Source: Enterococcus sp. BWB1-3 (GTDB lineage Bacteria > Bacillota > Bacilli > Lactobacillales > Enterococcaceae). Taken from it: 64,000 nt of DNA. Each line of letters begins with the position of its first letter. Positions within the stretch are counted from its first letter, which is position 1. Below the pieces are notes generated by a model. It had not been told where the DNA came from, did no database searches, and worked only from the letters and a program-made list of their open reading frames with translations. Positions 27,042-36,009 of the stretch are shown here, piece after piece. The translations under genes and the position numbers were made by a program. The stretch spans positions 62,001-126,000 of the forward strand of contig NZ_JADOEP010000004.1 in NCBI RefSeq assembly GCF_016745275.1. The letters run 5' to 3'.

Positions 27042-27079
27042 TTTACAACGTATATACGATGATGCTATAATAGTTGTAA
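27042..27079 (+). promoter_or_regulatory. Promoter/operator of the DinJ-YafQ pair
   Basis: TTTACA (27042-27047) and TATAAT (27066-27071) are separated by 18 bases. The palindrome CGTATATACG (27049-27058) sits between them and TTACAAC...GTTGTAA (27043-27079) brackets the promoter, as expected for antitoxin autoregulation. Confidence 0.55.
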
Positions 27080-27095
27080 GAAAGGGGTTGAGAAT

Positions 27096-27350
27096 ATGGC
27101 ACAGTTAAACTTGCGATTAGACGACGAATTAAAAGAAGAATCTGCTAAGTTTTTTAACGATATCGGCATGGATCTCTCCACTGGAATCAAAATTTATTTA
27201 ACTAAGGTTGTTAAGGAACAAGCTATTCCATTCACGTTATCTCTAGGTCAAGACGATTTATCTCAAGCACTAAAAGAAATTGAAAGTGGCAATTACAAGA
27301 CCTTTAATAACAAACAAGAGCTGATGGAAGAACTAAACAATGAAGATTAG
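27096..27350 (+). CDS. dinJ: RelB/DinJ family antitoxin
   Basis: An 84-aa antitoxin with an N-terminal ribbon-helix-helix, beginning MAQLNLRLDDELKEESAKF, followed by DIGMDLSTGIKIYLTKVV, and a C-terminal toxin-neutralising tail (NKQELMEELNNED). AAAGGGG lies upstream of ATG. It overlaps the toxin frame by 11 bases. It appears intact although the toxin gene is broken. Confidence 0.88.
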   Translation: MAQLNLRLDDELKEESAKFFNDIGMDLSTGIKIYLTKVVKEQAIPFTLSLGQDDLSQALKEIESGNYKTFNNKQELMEELNNED

Positions 27351-27624
27351 AACAGCTCCCACATTTGAACGCAACTACAAGGCTTTAAAGAAAAAACATT
27401 ATGACATGGATAAATTCGAGGTAGTTCTTGACTTGCTATTTAGTCAAGACACTGAGCAACTGGTATGTATTTATAAAGACCATGCCTTAAAAGGAAATAA
27501 ACAAGGTCTACGAGAATTGCATATTGAAAAGGATTGGTTACTAGTTTATTGAATCGATAATGGTTGTTTAGAATTGTGGCTACTTGCAACTGGCTCACAC
27601 GACCAAGTTTTTAGGAATACTTAA
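27340..27624 (+). pseudogene. yafQ: YafQ-type mRNA interferase toxin with an internal TGA
   Basis: The RelE-superfamily frame is 94 codons long but TGA at 27550-27552 stops it after DWLLVY. The frame continues beyond the stop as IDNGCLELWLLATGSHDQVF, which is the conserved YafQ C-terminus containing the catalytic His. Without readthrough the toxin lacks its active site. The antitoxin upstream is intact. The nonsense position usually carries a polar or aromatic residue; TGG to TGA is one possible change. Confidence 0.8.
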
Positions 27625-27795
27625 AGTAGTACCTTTTGAGTTCTAAGGGGTACTCTTTTCGTTTCTCAGAACAAATCAACTTCAGTTATAGTAACATTAT
27701 AGTTTCCGTTGTATAATAAGGCCTAGGCTATATTTAGTCTGCTGGTACAAGCAATTCTAGGTGTAACGTTATCTAAATCGGAGGATGATTTAGAT

Positions 27796-29046
27796 ATGGC
27801 AAAAACAAATTTCAAAGGGGTATATGTTAATACCCAAGGACAATTTTATTATGAGATTAGTTTGGGAATTGATAGAATTACGGGTAAACGAGTTAAAGCG
27901 AAGTCTCAAAGCTTTGAAAACGGCAGGAAGTTTGAAACAGCTAAAGAAGCTTATACTGAGGCAACTAGATTTATGAACCTTTATTTGCAAAATAATGGCT
28001 TCTCAAACCACAACATTACTTATGGACAGTTCATGAAGCAGGATTACATCCCTTTTTATGAATCAGATGTTCAAGAGAGTACCTTTGAATCCCGAAAACC
28101 TATGTTAGATGTGCTTGTAAGACGTTTTGGAAAGAAGAAACTTCGTGACTTGACCGTTCAGGATGCTCAAAACTTTAGAACATGGCTTCTTTCTAAAAAA
28201 GGCGCTAACTACTCACAAGCATACGCAAGCTTATCTTATGGAACATTCAAGAAAACATGAGAATTTGCTGTAAATTTACAGTATTTGAATGTAAACGTTG
28301 CAAGTAAAGTGAAAGCTATTCCAAAAGGTAGAGCTCATGTAGAATATTGGACAAAGAACGACTTTGAAAAAGTCATTACGACTATCTATATAGAGGATTT
28401 CTACGACCACCTTATCTTTGTGATGTTATGGGTCTATTTTAATACAGGTGTTCGAGTGAATGAAGGCTGTGCTCTATGGTGGAAAGACGTTAATTTTTCA
28501 AAAAGGGAACTGCGAGTTAGCCATATGTTGAAGCTTAAATCAAAAACGAATTGGCATCGCCAAAACTACACTAAAACTGAAGCTGGAAGTCGTATTATCA
28601 CGCTAGATGATGACACAATTGAAATCTTAAAAGTCTGAAAAAAACGACAGCTTGATATAGGTATTACGACAGATTTCATCTTCAGCTATGATGGTGCTTC
28701 TATGATGAAATCAACCCTTTCAAGAAACATTAAGAAATACGCTAAAGAAGCTGGTGTGCCAGAGATTCAGGCTAAAGGGCTACGCCATTCTCATGCTAGT
28801 TACTTAATCAATGAGCTAAATGCTAATGTATTGGTCATTTCAAAACGGCTAGGGCACTCTTCACCAGATATTACCTTAAAACACTATGCTCATATGTGGG
28901 CAGGAGCCGATAAGGAGCTTGCACTTGATATGACGGGAAGAATTGCCATAAAAACAGCCCAGCAGAAATTTTTCTATTTCAATGGCAATCAAGCAATAAA
29001 AGGCATTGTCTCCAAAAATGTCTCCAGAAATAAAAACAACCCCTAA
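27796..29046 (+). pseudogene. int: Phage/ICE-type tyrosine integrase with two in-frame TGA codons
   Basis: A 416-codon frame with GGAGGATG before the ATG. N-terminal AP2-like domain (about 1-55), SAM-like core-binding domain (about 70-165), then the catalytic domain with Arg in FNTGVRVNEG, RHSH box in AKGLRHSHASYL, GH in LGHSSPDITL and the nucleophile Tyr in KHYAHMW. TGA codons at 28258-28260 (after GTFKKT) and 28636-28638 (in EILKV-stop-KKRQ, where Trp is typical) interrupt it without shifting frame. All catalytic residues remain, so decay is recent or readthrough occurs. Confidence 0.85.
29005..29025. repeat. Right flanking repeat of the integrated element (candidate attR)
   Basis: ATTGTCTCCAAAAA (29005-29018) repeats 26579-26592 exactly, and again two TGTCTCC heptamers stand 12 bases apart (29007, 29019). 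It lies in the last integrase codons. Confidence 0.6.
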
Positions 29047-29050
29047 AAGT

Positions 29051-29098
29051 GCTGTTATACCAAGGGTTACAGATCTTTTATAACAGCATTGGAGTGGG
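29051..29098. other. Inverted repeat after the integrase
   Basis: TGCTGTTATA / TATAACAGCA, 10 bp perfect. The right arm and following bases (ATAACAGCATTGGAGT) resemble TTAATAGCATTTGGAGT at about 26513-26530, left of the element, so they are an alternative attachment-site candidate. Confidence 0.5.
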
Positions 29099-29843
29099 AA
29101 CGATTTGTTTTAATATAGAATAAACTGTGTAGTAAATCACTATGATTGATTTGTCAGAATAGAGGATGATGATATCTGTTTGGTGCTAGAAGCTGGACTT
29201 CTGCCTATACAGTTGTTTATTGTCTATTCAAGTTTGAATGTCTACCCATTCATCAGAGCGTTGTTTCGCATACAGCACAACTATTAAGACCTGCGACGAG
29301 TATTCAAAGAAGCGTAGGAGTAAGCTTTTAACATAGGAATGAATTATTGCTAATTCATTTGATTGTCCTACACATATACCATAATTCATCCTCTGGAAGG
29401 AAGTAAAAAAGGAGGGTTGAAATTGGTGTTCTTTGCCGAGTGGCTCTCGTTCTGACTGCATGTTTCATGGACTAGAAACATAACTTATTTTTAATTTGGT
29501 CGAAACGCTAATAGAACTGGCAGCCCAAGATAAATAAAATTCTGTCACAAACTTTTTAGTGTTCTCAAGTAATCAGTTTAAGCTGGTTTTTTCTTTTAAT
29601 TTAGTGAGAAATTAGGAGAAAAGGCTAGTTTTTTATTTATCGGTTAGGTATACTAGATACATATTTTATGAGAAAAAAATGAAATATTTCTCATTTTAAA
29701 TATCGTTAAAAGGACAGCAGGTTCTATTGAAAATCAGGTCTGTTTATAATTGGAAAGAAGAAGATGCCTGGTTTGCAGATTGAACAGCCTGTTTCATTTT
29801 TCACTATCCATATACACATTAATTAGTTGGGGGAAATAAAATT
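29099..29843. other. Intergenic region: dispersed repeat B and hom leader
   Basis: No supported gene. Holds copy B of the dispersed repeat, a weak hairpin with T-run (AATCAG/CTGGTTTTTT, about 29569-29593) and an A+T-rich segment before hom (GGGGG SD at about 29829). No T-box or riboswitch consensus was recognised upstream of the threonine genes. Confidence 0.45.
29287..29333 (+). repeat. Dispersed ~45-bp repeat, copy B
   Basis: AGACCTGCGACGAG, then TATTCAAAGAAGCGTAGGAG and TAAGCTTTT. Shares the core with copies at 22984-23033 (inverted) and 42345-42390. Confidence 0.7.
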
Positions 29844-31133
29844 ATGAAAGAAAAGTTGAAAATCGGTTTACTGGGACTGGGAACAGTAGGTTCCGGTGTT
29901 CCAACAATCCTTCAGGAGCATCGTGAGAAGATTTCTCAGGTGACAGGGATGGAAGTAGTTATCAGCAAAGCACTTGTTCGTGATGAAAAGGAAAAACAAT
30001 ATCAGTCTGAACGATTTGATATTGATCTGACTACGGATGTTGAGGAAATCATCAATGACACGGAAATCAGCATTGTTGTGGAACTGATTGGAAAAGTAGA
30101 ACCGGCTAAAACTTTTATTACAAGAGCGCTTAAGAATGGCAAGCATGTCGTTACGGCAAATAAAGACTTGTTGGCTCAACATGGCAGTGAGCTTGTGGCG
30201 TTGGCACAGGAAAATCATTGTGATTTGTATTATGAAGCCAGTGTTGCCGGGGGGATACCCATTCTGCGAACAATAGCAAATAGTCTTGCAGCTGATGATA
30301 TTCAGAAGGTTCTTGGGATTGTGAACGGGACAACCAACTATATGCTGACAAAGATGCTGTCGGAAAAGAAATCCTACGAGCAAGCGTTGAAAGAAGCACA
30401 GGATTTAGGTTTCGCTGAATCTGATCCGACAAATGATGTAGACGGGATTGATGCAGCATACAAAATGGTCATTCTCAGCCAATTTGCGTTTGGAATGAAC
30501 ATTGCACTGGATCAGGTTGACAAAAAAGGGATTAGAGGAATTACTTCCGATGATGTGTCAATAGCGTCTCATTTAGGGTATGAAATTAAGCTGATCGGTT
30601 CTTCTGAAAAAAGCAATGGCGGGATTGCTGTTGAAGTGGGCCCAATGCTGGTAGCTAAATCACATCCTTTGGCTTCTGTACGGAATGAATTTAATGCGGT
30701 ATTTATTAACAGTGCCGGTGTAGGAGAATCTATGTATTACGGACCGGGAGCAGGAGCAAAACCAACTGCAACAAGTGTTGTCAGCGATATCATTACAATT
30801 GCAAAAAATATGAATCTGGGGACAACGGGTCATATGTTTAATGAATATCAGCATGAGACAAAATTAACAGACAATGACGGAATTTTTGGGAAATATTACT
30901 TCTCAATCGAAGTTCCTGACAAGTCGGGACAAATTTTGCTTCTAACCAAGCTGATGGCTGAAGCAAACGTAAGTCTGGATCAGATGCTTCAACAGAAATC
31001 TGATGGGACTCGCGCCAAGGTCGTGTTGATTACACATACGATTACGAAAGAACAGATGCTGAAAGTAACAGATCAAATAGAAGCTGTTTCAGATTTCGAG
31101 CTGTTGAATACGTTGAAAGTTTTGGAGGGATGA
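29844..31133 (+). CDS. hom: Homoserine dehydrogenase
   Basis: NAD(P)H-dependent reduction of aspartate semialdehyde to homoserine. The 429-aa product has the Rossmann motif [54 protein letters not shown] and [23 protein letters not shown]-terminal ACT domain (about 345-429, starting [13 protein letters not shown]) suggests feedback control by threonine. SD GGGGG. First gene of hom-thrC-thrB, 4 bases before thrC. Confidence 0.94.
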   Translation: MKEKLKIGLLGLGTVGSGVPTILQEHREKISQVTGMEVVISKALVRDEKEKQYQSERFDIDLTTDVEEIINDTEISIVVELIGKVEPAKTFITRALKNGKHVVTANKDLLAQHGSELVALAQENHCDLYYEASVAGGIPILRTIANSLAADDIQKVLGIVNGTTNYMLTKMLSEKKSYEQALKEAQDLGFAESDPTNDVDGIDAAYKMVILSQFAFGMNIALDQVDKKGIRGITSDDVSIASHLGYEIKLIGSSEKSNGGIAVEVGPMLVAKSHPLASVRNEFNAVFINSAGVGESMYYGPGAGAKPTATSVVSDIITIAKNMNLGTTGHMFNEYQHETKLTDNDGIFGKYYFSIEVPDKSGQILLLTKLMAEANVSLDQMLQQKSDGTRAKVVLITHTITKEQMLKVTDQIEAVSDFELLNTLKVLEG

Positions 31134-31137
31134 TACA

Positions 31138-32196
31138 ATGTACGAAGGATTACTAAAACAATATAAAGAGTACTTACCGATTACTGAGAAAACACCGATG
31201 ATTTCTCTGGCAGAAGGCAATACGCCTTTAATTCCATTAAATAATTTATCAAAAGAGCTTGGAATTACTCTTTACGGAAAATATGAAGGATTAAATCCTA
31301 CTGGTTCATTTAAGGACCGCGGTATGGTTATGGCTGTAGCAAAGGCTGTTGAAGACGGAGCGAAAGCTATTATCTGTGCATCAACAGGAAATACCAGTGC
31401 AGCAGCGGCAGCTTATGCGACACGTGCCGGAATCAAAGCCTATGTTATTATTCCTGATGGGAAGATTGCGATGGGAAAACTGGCTCAGGCGATCATTTAC
31501 GGTGCCGATATTATTTCTATTCCGGGTAACTTTGACGAAGCGCTGAAGGCTGTTAGAGATATTGCACAAACAGAAGCAGTGGCATTAGTCAATTCAGTGA
31601 ATCCTTATCGTCTTGAAGGGCAGAAAACAGCAGCGTTTGAAGTTTGCGAACAGTTGGGCAAATCTCCGGATGTACTTGCAATTCCTGTTGGGAATGCCGG
31701 TAATATTTCTGCTTACTGGAAAGGGTTTAAAGAATGGCATGATGTGAAAGGAACTCTTTTTCCAAGGATGCACGGCTTTGAAGCAGAAGGAGCTGCGGCA
31801 ATCGTAAAAGGAGAAGTCATCGAACAGCCTGAAACAGTGGCAACAGCGATCCGTATCGGCAATCCAGCCAGCTGGAAACTGGCTGAAGCAGCGAGAGATG
31901 AATCAAAAGGATACATTGACAGTGTGACAGATGAAGAAATTTTAAATGCCTATCGCAAAGTAGCTGCACAGGACGGTGTATTTATCGAACCAGGTTCAGC
32001 AGCATCTTTGGCGGGAGTTATTCAGCATGTTCAATCCGGAAAAATAAAACAAGGTGAAACGGTTGTAGCTGTCTTTACCGGAAACGGCTTGAAAGATCCG
32101 GATACTGCACTGAATGCAGTAGATGTATCGATCTCAAAAATGAGTGATCTCGAAGAAATGCGTCTTCATTTACGTGATGGAGTGGCTAGTTTATGA
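31138..32196 (+). CDS. thrC: Threonine synthase
   Basis: PLP enzyme converting O-phosphohomoserine to threonine. The 352-aa product has the PLP-lysine motif [15 protein letters not shown], the glycine-rich [15 protein letters not shown] and [15 protein letters not shown]. Length matches the short Gram-positive form. GGAGGG precedes ATG. Its TGA overlaps the thrB ATG by four bases (ATGA), indicating coupling. Confidence 0.94.
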   Translation: MYEGLLKQYKEYLPITEKTPMISLAEGNTPLIPLNNLSKELGITLYGKYEGLNPTGSFKDRGMVMAVAKAVEDGAKAIICASTGNTSAAAAAYATRAGIKAYVIIPDGKIAMGKLAQAIIYGADIISIPGNFDEALKAVRDIAQTEAVALVNSVNPYRLEGQKTAAFEVCEQLGKSPDVLAIPVGNAGNISAYWKGFKEWHDVKGTLFPRMHGFEAEGAAAIVKGEVIEQPETVATAIRIGNPASWKLAEAARDESKGYIDSVTDEEILNAYRKVAAQDGVFIEPGSAASLAGVIQHVQSGKIKQGETVVAVFTGNGLKDPDTALNAVDVSISKMSDLEEMRLHLRDGVASL

Positions 32197-33056
32197 AGAT
32201 AAGAGTTCCGGCGACCAGTGCCAATTTAGGACCTGGTTTTGACTCCTGCGGCATTGCGCTGTCTCAGTTCTTGAGTGTTGAAATTGTGAAAGATACAGAA
32301 GAGTGGGAGATTGAGCACTCGCTTGGTGAGGAAATCCCCAGGGATAAAAAAAATTTGCTGATTCAAACAGCATTAAAGGTGAATCCTAAATTATCACCAA
32401 AGCGGTTGAAGATGACATCGGATATTCCATTAGCAAGAGGATTGGGCAGCAGCTCCAGTGTAATTGTTGCCGGCATTGAACTGGCGAATCGTTTAGGCGG
32501 CATGCATTTGTCGCAAAAAGATAAGGTCCAGATTGCGACAGAGATAGAAGGCCACCCTGATAATGTAGCTCCGGCTATATGTGGTGATTTTGTAGTAGCC
32601 AGCTATGTAGATGGGGAAGTGCGTTATGTTAAACATCATTTTCCGATGTGTGATGTGATTGCTTATGTTCCCGATCGTGAGCTGCTGACAAAAGAAAGCC
32701 GCGAGGTACTTCCTCAAACAATGTCTTATCAGGCAGCAGTCCAGGCCAGCTCCATTGCAAATGTGATGATTGCCGCTATTTTGAATGGTAATCTGCCGCT
32801 AGCCGGTGTCATGATGGAAAAGGATCGCTGGCATGAATCTCATAGAAAGCATCTAGTTCCTCATTTAACTGAAATACGCACTCTGGCTCATCAAGTAGGT
32901 GTTTATGGTGCCTTTCTAAGTGGAGCAGGACCGACAGTTCTAGTTCTATCTCCAGAAGATAAGACAGACCAGATGATTAAAGAACTTGAAAAATTAACAA
33001 TGGAGGCTTCCATTCATCTGTTGTCGGTTGATCAGGAAGGTGTCCAGGTATTCTAG
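32193..33056 (+). CDS. thrB: Homoserine kinase
   Basis: GHMP-family kinase phosphorylating homoserine. The 287-aa product shows [20 protein letters not shown], the ATP loop [27 protein letters not shown] and the C-terminal [14 protein letters not shown]. Starts inside the thrC stop. Last gene of the threonine operon with a terminator right after. Confidence 0.94.
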   Translation: MKIRVPATSANLGPGFDSCGIALSQFLSVEIVKDTEEWEIEHSLGEEIPRDKKNLLIQTALKVNPKLSPKRLKMTSDIPLARGLGSSSSVIVAGIELANRLGGMHLSQKDKVQIATEIEGHPDNVAPAICGDFVVASYVDGEVRYVKHHFPMCDVIAYVPDRELLTKESREVLPQTMSYQAAVQASSIANVMIAAILNGNLPLAGVMMEKDRWHESHRKHLVPHLTEIRTLAHQVGVYGAFLSGAGPTVLVLSPEDKTDQMIKELEKLTMEASIHLLSVDQEGVQVF

Positions 33057-33062
33057 ATTAGT

Positions 33063-33147
33063 AAAAAAGACTGGAATGACAAGTCGGTTTCGAAAAGGTA
33101 CAGGTTTGATTTAACTTTTTGAGACGACTTCATTCTCAGTCTTTTTG
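33063..33147 (+). terminator. Threonine operon terminator
   Basis: AAAAAGACTGGAATGACAAG pairs with CGACTTCATTCTCAGTCTTTTT with internal loops. Confidence 0.75.
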
Positions 33148-33284
33148 TGTTCAAGTGGACGAATAATTTTTACTTTACGTCGAATAAACATGAATTCGCA
33201 AGCTCATTCAGCCTGAAGGATGAATGCGAGAAATTATAGTACAATAATAGTGGAAAGGGAAAAAACGCCACTAATTTGGAAAAG

Positions 33285-33377
33285 TTAGTTATGCCGAATG
33301 TCAAACTGGCTTGCTTTATTTCTTGAGAACCCTGAAATATAGCCAATGAGCATGTACATAAAAAGTTGATTTTTCAT
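33285..33377 (-). CDS. Small hydrophobic peptide, 30 aa
   Basis: Unrecognised. The peptide begins MKNQLFMYMLIGYISGF, with a hydrophobic centre and a polar/basic tail. AAAGGAG is about 11 bases before the ATG, a terminator of the preceding gene stands just upstream, and ACTAA/TTAGT with TTTTTT (about 33260-33290) may terminate it. It could be a real membrane micropeptide or chance; the independent signals favour a gene weakly. Confidence 0.4.
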   Translation of the reverse strand: MKNQLFMYMLIGYISGFSRNKASQFDIRHN

Positions 33378-33398
33378 GGAATGAAGCACTCCTTTCCC

Positions 33399-33442
33399 AA
33401 AAAAGTGCTGGTAGAGATTCTCAAGGAATTCTCTACCAGCAC
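33399..33442 (-). terminator. Terminator of the PPDK/PEPS regulatory protein gene
   Basis: Minus strand GTGCTGGTAGAGA / TCTCTACCAGCAC perfect 13-bp stem followed by TTTTTT. Confidence 0.9.
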
Positions 33443-33465
33443 GAAATATCATACAACCATAATTT

Positions 33466-34311
33466 TTATTCTTCTGCGGAATAGTAGCTGTGATCTTCCA
33501 AATGCAAAGCATTTAAAATCATTGCAGCAGTCTCTTCAATTGAAAGAGAGGCTACATTAATTGTTACGCAGTCAAGTTTTTTGTAAAGATCCGCAGCATA
33601 AGTTAGTTCTTTCCGGATTTTTTCAATATCTGAATAGGAAGTATCTGCGGGCAAACCATAAGCTCTCATTCGCTCTTTCCGGATGCCGTTCAAGATCTCT
33701 GGATCATTTGTAAGCCCTACAATTTTTTTCGGGTCCATTTCCCATAATTCTTTTGGCAGATGTGCTTCTGGGATTAACGGAAGATTAGCAACCTTCAAGT
33801 TTTTATTCGCTAAAAATAGACTTAATGGAGTTTTTGATGTTCTTGAAACACCCAGCAGTAAAACATCTGCTTCAAGAAACCCACGAGGATCTTTACCATC
33901 ATCGTATTTAACCGCAAATTCCATTGCTTCAATCCGATTAAAATAATTTTCATTTAAGTGGTGCAGAGCACCTGCTTCACCGCTTCTGGAGATCCCCGTA
34001 AAGCGTTCAATCTCTTCAATAGGAGAGGTTAGAATGTCAAAATGATAAAGTGCATTTTTTTCAAAGAAATCTGTTGCTGTTTTTACAAGCTCCTTACTAA
34101 TAATTGTGTACAGGATCATTGCATTTTCATTTTTAGCTTCTTCAAGTGCCTGTTCAAGCTTATCCTTTTCTTTGACAAAAGTTCTTCTGTACAAAGAAAA
34201 ATCCACAGTTGGGAACTGAGCCATGATGGCAGCAGCTTGTTTTGAAGCAGTCTCACCTGCTGAATCAGAAATAACAAAAATAGTAACTGTTTTCTTTTCA
34301 GTATTTTCCAT
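33466..34311 (-). CDS. ppsR: Pyruvate, phosphate dikinase / PEP synthase regulatory protein
   Basis: Bifunctional Ser/Thr kinase and Pi-dependent pyrophosphorylase (DUF299 family) that switches PPDK or PEP synthase off and on. The 281-aa product has FVISDSAGETASKQA, TGISRSGEAGALHHLNENYF, the P-loop-like LLGVSRTSKTPLSL and LTNDPEILNGIRKER. The start is supported by an SD-like AAGGTTG before ATG 34311. Divergent from zur with 93 bases between. Its dikinase target is not in the window. Confidence 0.9.
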   Translation of the reverse strand: MENTEKKTVTIFVISDSAGETASKQAAAIMAQFPTVDFSLYRRTFVKEKDKLEQALEEAKNENAMILYTIISKELVKTATDFFEKNALYHFDILTSPIEEIERFTGISRSGEAGALHHLNENYFNRIEAMEFAVKYDDGKDPRGFLEADVLLLGVSRTSKTPLSLFLANKNLKVANLPLIPEAHLPKELWEMDPKKIVGLTNDPEILNGIRKERMRAYGLPADTSYSDIEKIRKELTYAADLYKKLDCVTINVASLSIEETAAMILNALHLEDHSYYSAEE

Positions 34312-34371
34312 AAAAACAACCTTTCTTGATTTTTTTCTGAGATTATTATACCATACAACTTAGGAGATAGT

Positions 34372-34389
34372 TCGTAATAATTTCGATTT
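34372..34389 (+). promoter_or_regulatory. Zur box
   Basis: TCGTAATAATTTCGATTT matches 17 of 18 bases of the B. subtilis Zur operator core TCGTAATNATTACGATTT. It lies 15 bases before the zur start and in the zur-ppsR divergent region. Confidence 0.75.
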
Positions 34390-34404
34390 AGAAGGAGCAA
34401 AAGT

Positions 34405-34833
34405 ATGAGCCAAGTTAAATCAAAGGTAGAACAGTCGCTTGAAACTATGAAGGAGCATGGTCTGAAATATACAAAAAAAAGAGAAGCCATTATTACATAT
34501 CTGATAAAAAGGAATCGATACATATCTGCAAAGGAAGTCTATGAGTTCATGAATGGGGAGTATAAGGGCGTGAGCTACGACACGATTTATCGGAATCTGC
34601 ATGATTTTGAAGAGATGGAGCTGCTTGAAACAACCGATCTAAATGGAGAAAAGAAATATCGGTTTCACTGCAGCCATGAACTTGAGCATCATCACCATTT
34701 TATCTGTGTGGTTTGCGGAAAAACAAAGGAAATTCATATGTGTCCGATGCAGTACTTTGAAGAGCAGCTGAATGGCTGCAGTATAGAAGGACATCGATTT
34801 GAAATTCTTGGAAGATGTGAAAACTGTCAATGA
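34405..34833 (+). CDS. zur: Fur-family zinc uptake regulator
   Basis: A 142-aa Fur-family repressor, closest in visible pattern to B. subtilis Zur: EHGLKYTKKREAIITYL, GVSYDTIYRNLHDFEEMELL, FHCSHELEHHHHFICVVCG and GHRFEILGRCENCQ. Two CxxC pairs (CVVC and CENC) form the structural zinc site, and the HHHH run is in the sensory region. The Zur box directly upstream supports Zur rather than Fur or PerR and predicts autoregulation. SD GAAGGAG. Confidence 0.87.
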   Translation: MSQVKSKVEQSLETMKEHGLKYTKKREAIITYLIKRNRYISAKEVYEFMNGEYKGVSYDTIYRNLHDFEEMELLETTDLNGEKKYRFHCSHELEHHHHFICVVCGKTKEIHMCPMQYFEEQLNGCSIEGHRFEILGRCENCQ

Positions 34834-34900
34834 TTTTCAGAAAAAACAGGTTAGAATTTTGAATAAATAAAATATTTTCGTCAATTTTTCATTACAGAGG

Positions 34901-34929
34901 TTGACGATAAAATGTGCATTAGCTATAAT
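34901..34929 (+). promoter_or_regulatory. rpsU promoter
   Basis: TTGACG (34901-34906), 17 bases, TATAAT (34924-34929). About 85 bases before the rpsU start. Confidence 0.8.
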
Positions 34930-35014
34930 GTAAAAAGGACAGTATTCTATTTATGAATTTACTTTATAAATAAGAAAAACGGTTACTTTTTAAGCCCGGA
35001 GGGAGGGAATTACA

Positions 35015-35191
35015 ATGTCAAAAACTGTCGTTCGTAAAAACGAATCTCTTGATGACGCTCTTCGTCGCTTCAAACGTTCCGTTTCAAAAGCGGGTACTCT
35101 GCAAGAGTCTCGTAAACGTGAATTCTACGAAAAACCAAGCGTAAAACGCAAGAAAAAATCAGAAGCTGCTAGAAAACGCAAAAAATTCTAG
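35015..35191 (+). CDS. rpsU: 30S ribosomal protein S21
   Basis: A 58-aa small-subunit protein, highly basic, beginning [19 protein letters not shown] and continuing with [19 protein letters not shown] and a Lys/Arg-rich C-terminus ending ARKRKKF. GGAGGGAGG lies upstream of the ATG. Bound near the 3' end of 16S rRNA and needed for initiation. First gene before yqeY, 25 bases apart, the usual Firmicutes order. Confidence 0.96.
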   Translation: MSKTVVRKNESLDDALRRFKRSVSKAGTLQESRKREFYEKPSVKRKKKSEAARKRKKF

Positions 35192-35216
35192 TTTCTGATG
35201 AAGTGGAGCTGGTTGC

Positions 35217-35667
35217 ATGTCATTATTGACAACTTTGAATGACGATATTAAAACAGCAATGAAAGCGAAGGACAAAAATTCTTTAGCTGTTCTGCGCTTG
35301 TTGAAGACCGGCATTCAAAATGAGCAGATCAACGTAGGCCGTGATTTGAACGGAGACGAAGAATTAACTGTTTTATCTCGTGAGATGAAGCAGAGAAAAG
35401 ATTCTTTTAATGGAGTTTGAAAAAGCGGGACGTGAAGATCTAGTCGAGAAAGCAAAAATTGAAATTGCAATTGTTGAGAAATATATGCCGGAACAGCTTT
35501 CTGAAGAGGATCTTCGGAAGATTGTGACAGCAGCCATTGAAAAAACCGAAGCGACTTCTCAAGCAGAGTTTGGGAAAGTGATGGGTGCAGTGATGCCGCA
35601 GATAAAAGGCAAAGCAGATGGTAACTCAGTAAATGCAATGGTCAAAGAGCTATTACAAAAGAATTAA
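35217..35667 (+). pseudogene. yqeY: YqeY/GatB-like domain protein, interrupted by a +1-base frameshift
   Basis: The family protein (about 149 aa in B. subtilis) is split. The first frame gives MSLLTTLNDDIKTAMKAKD... to SREMKQRKDSFN and stops at 35420. A second frame from 35410 gives EFEKAGREDLVEKAKIEIAI... through the normal C-terminus to 35667. Removing one G at 35412-35413 joins them as DSFNEFEKAGRED, the family sequence. The second part has an ATG but no good SD. Either a recent mutation or a sequencing error. Linked to rpsU and phoH as usual. Confidence 0.88.
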
Positions 35668-35674
35668 GCAGAAA

Positions 35675-35715
35675 AGCAGTTGGGAGCTTTCGTTTCCAGC
35701 TGTTTTTTCTATTTT
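35675..35715 (+). terminator. rpsU-yqeY terminator
   Basis: AGCAGTTGGGA / TTTCCAGCTGTT stem followed by TTTTTC. Confidence 0.7.
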
Positions 35716-36009
35716 TATAAAAAATGCAGGACTTGCTCACTGTTTCTTTCAGCTGATATGATCGGAGTGTCAGATAGTAAATTGAGAGCATTCATTTGGT
35801 TTTTCTGCAGAGCTTAATAATTTAATCTTATTATTTTGCTGTTAAATGTTTAAAAGAACATTCTATTTATCATGGTTGTTGACCTAATGTCTTTTGACTA
35901 TCTTAGAAGAGAATGACAGTTTTTTTAATCAACAATGACTGCTTCTTTTTTATGGAAGAAGAATATGGTATCATTACTAGGAATGTAAATAAAAGGAGCT
36001 GGACTTTTT
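35716..36009. other. Intergenic region before phoH
   Basis: No ORF seen. A likely phoH promoter has an extended -10, TGGTATCAT near 35966-35974; the -35 is unclear. Confidence 0.4.

Noticed and set aside
27340-29046. Whole-genome TGA-to-Trp recoding
   Set aside because: TGA is used as a normal stop in many intact genes here (padR, thrC, uppS, dxr), and TGG encodes Trp within the element itself.
29228-29461. 77-aa minus-strand ORF before hom
   Set aside because: No SD, overlaps the dispersed repeat, and has no recognisable domain; the frame is a by-product of the repeat.
35400-35420. Programmed frameshift in yqeY
   Set aside because: No recognisable slippery heptamer with stimulator; a single extra G is simpler.
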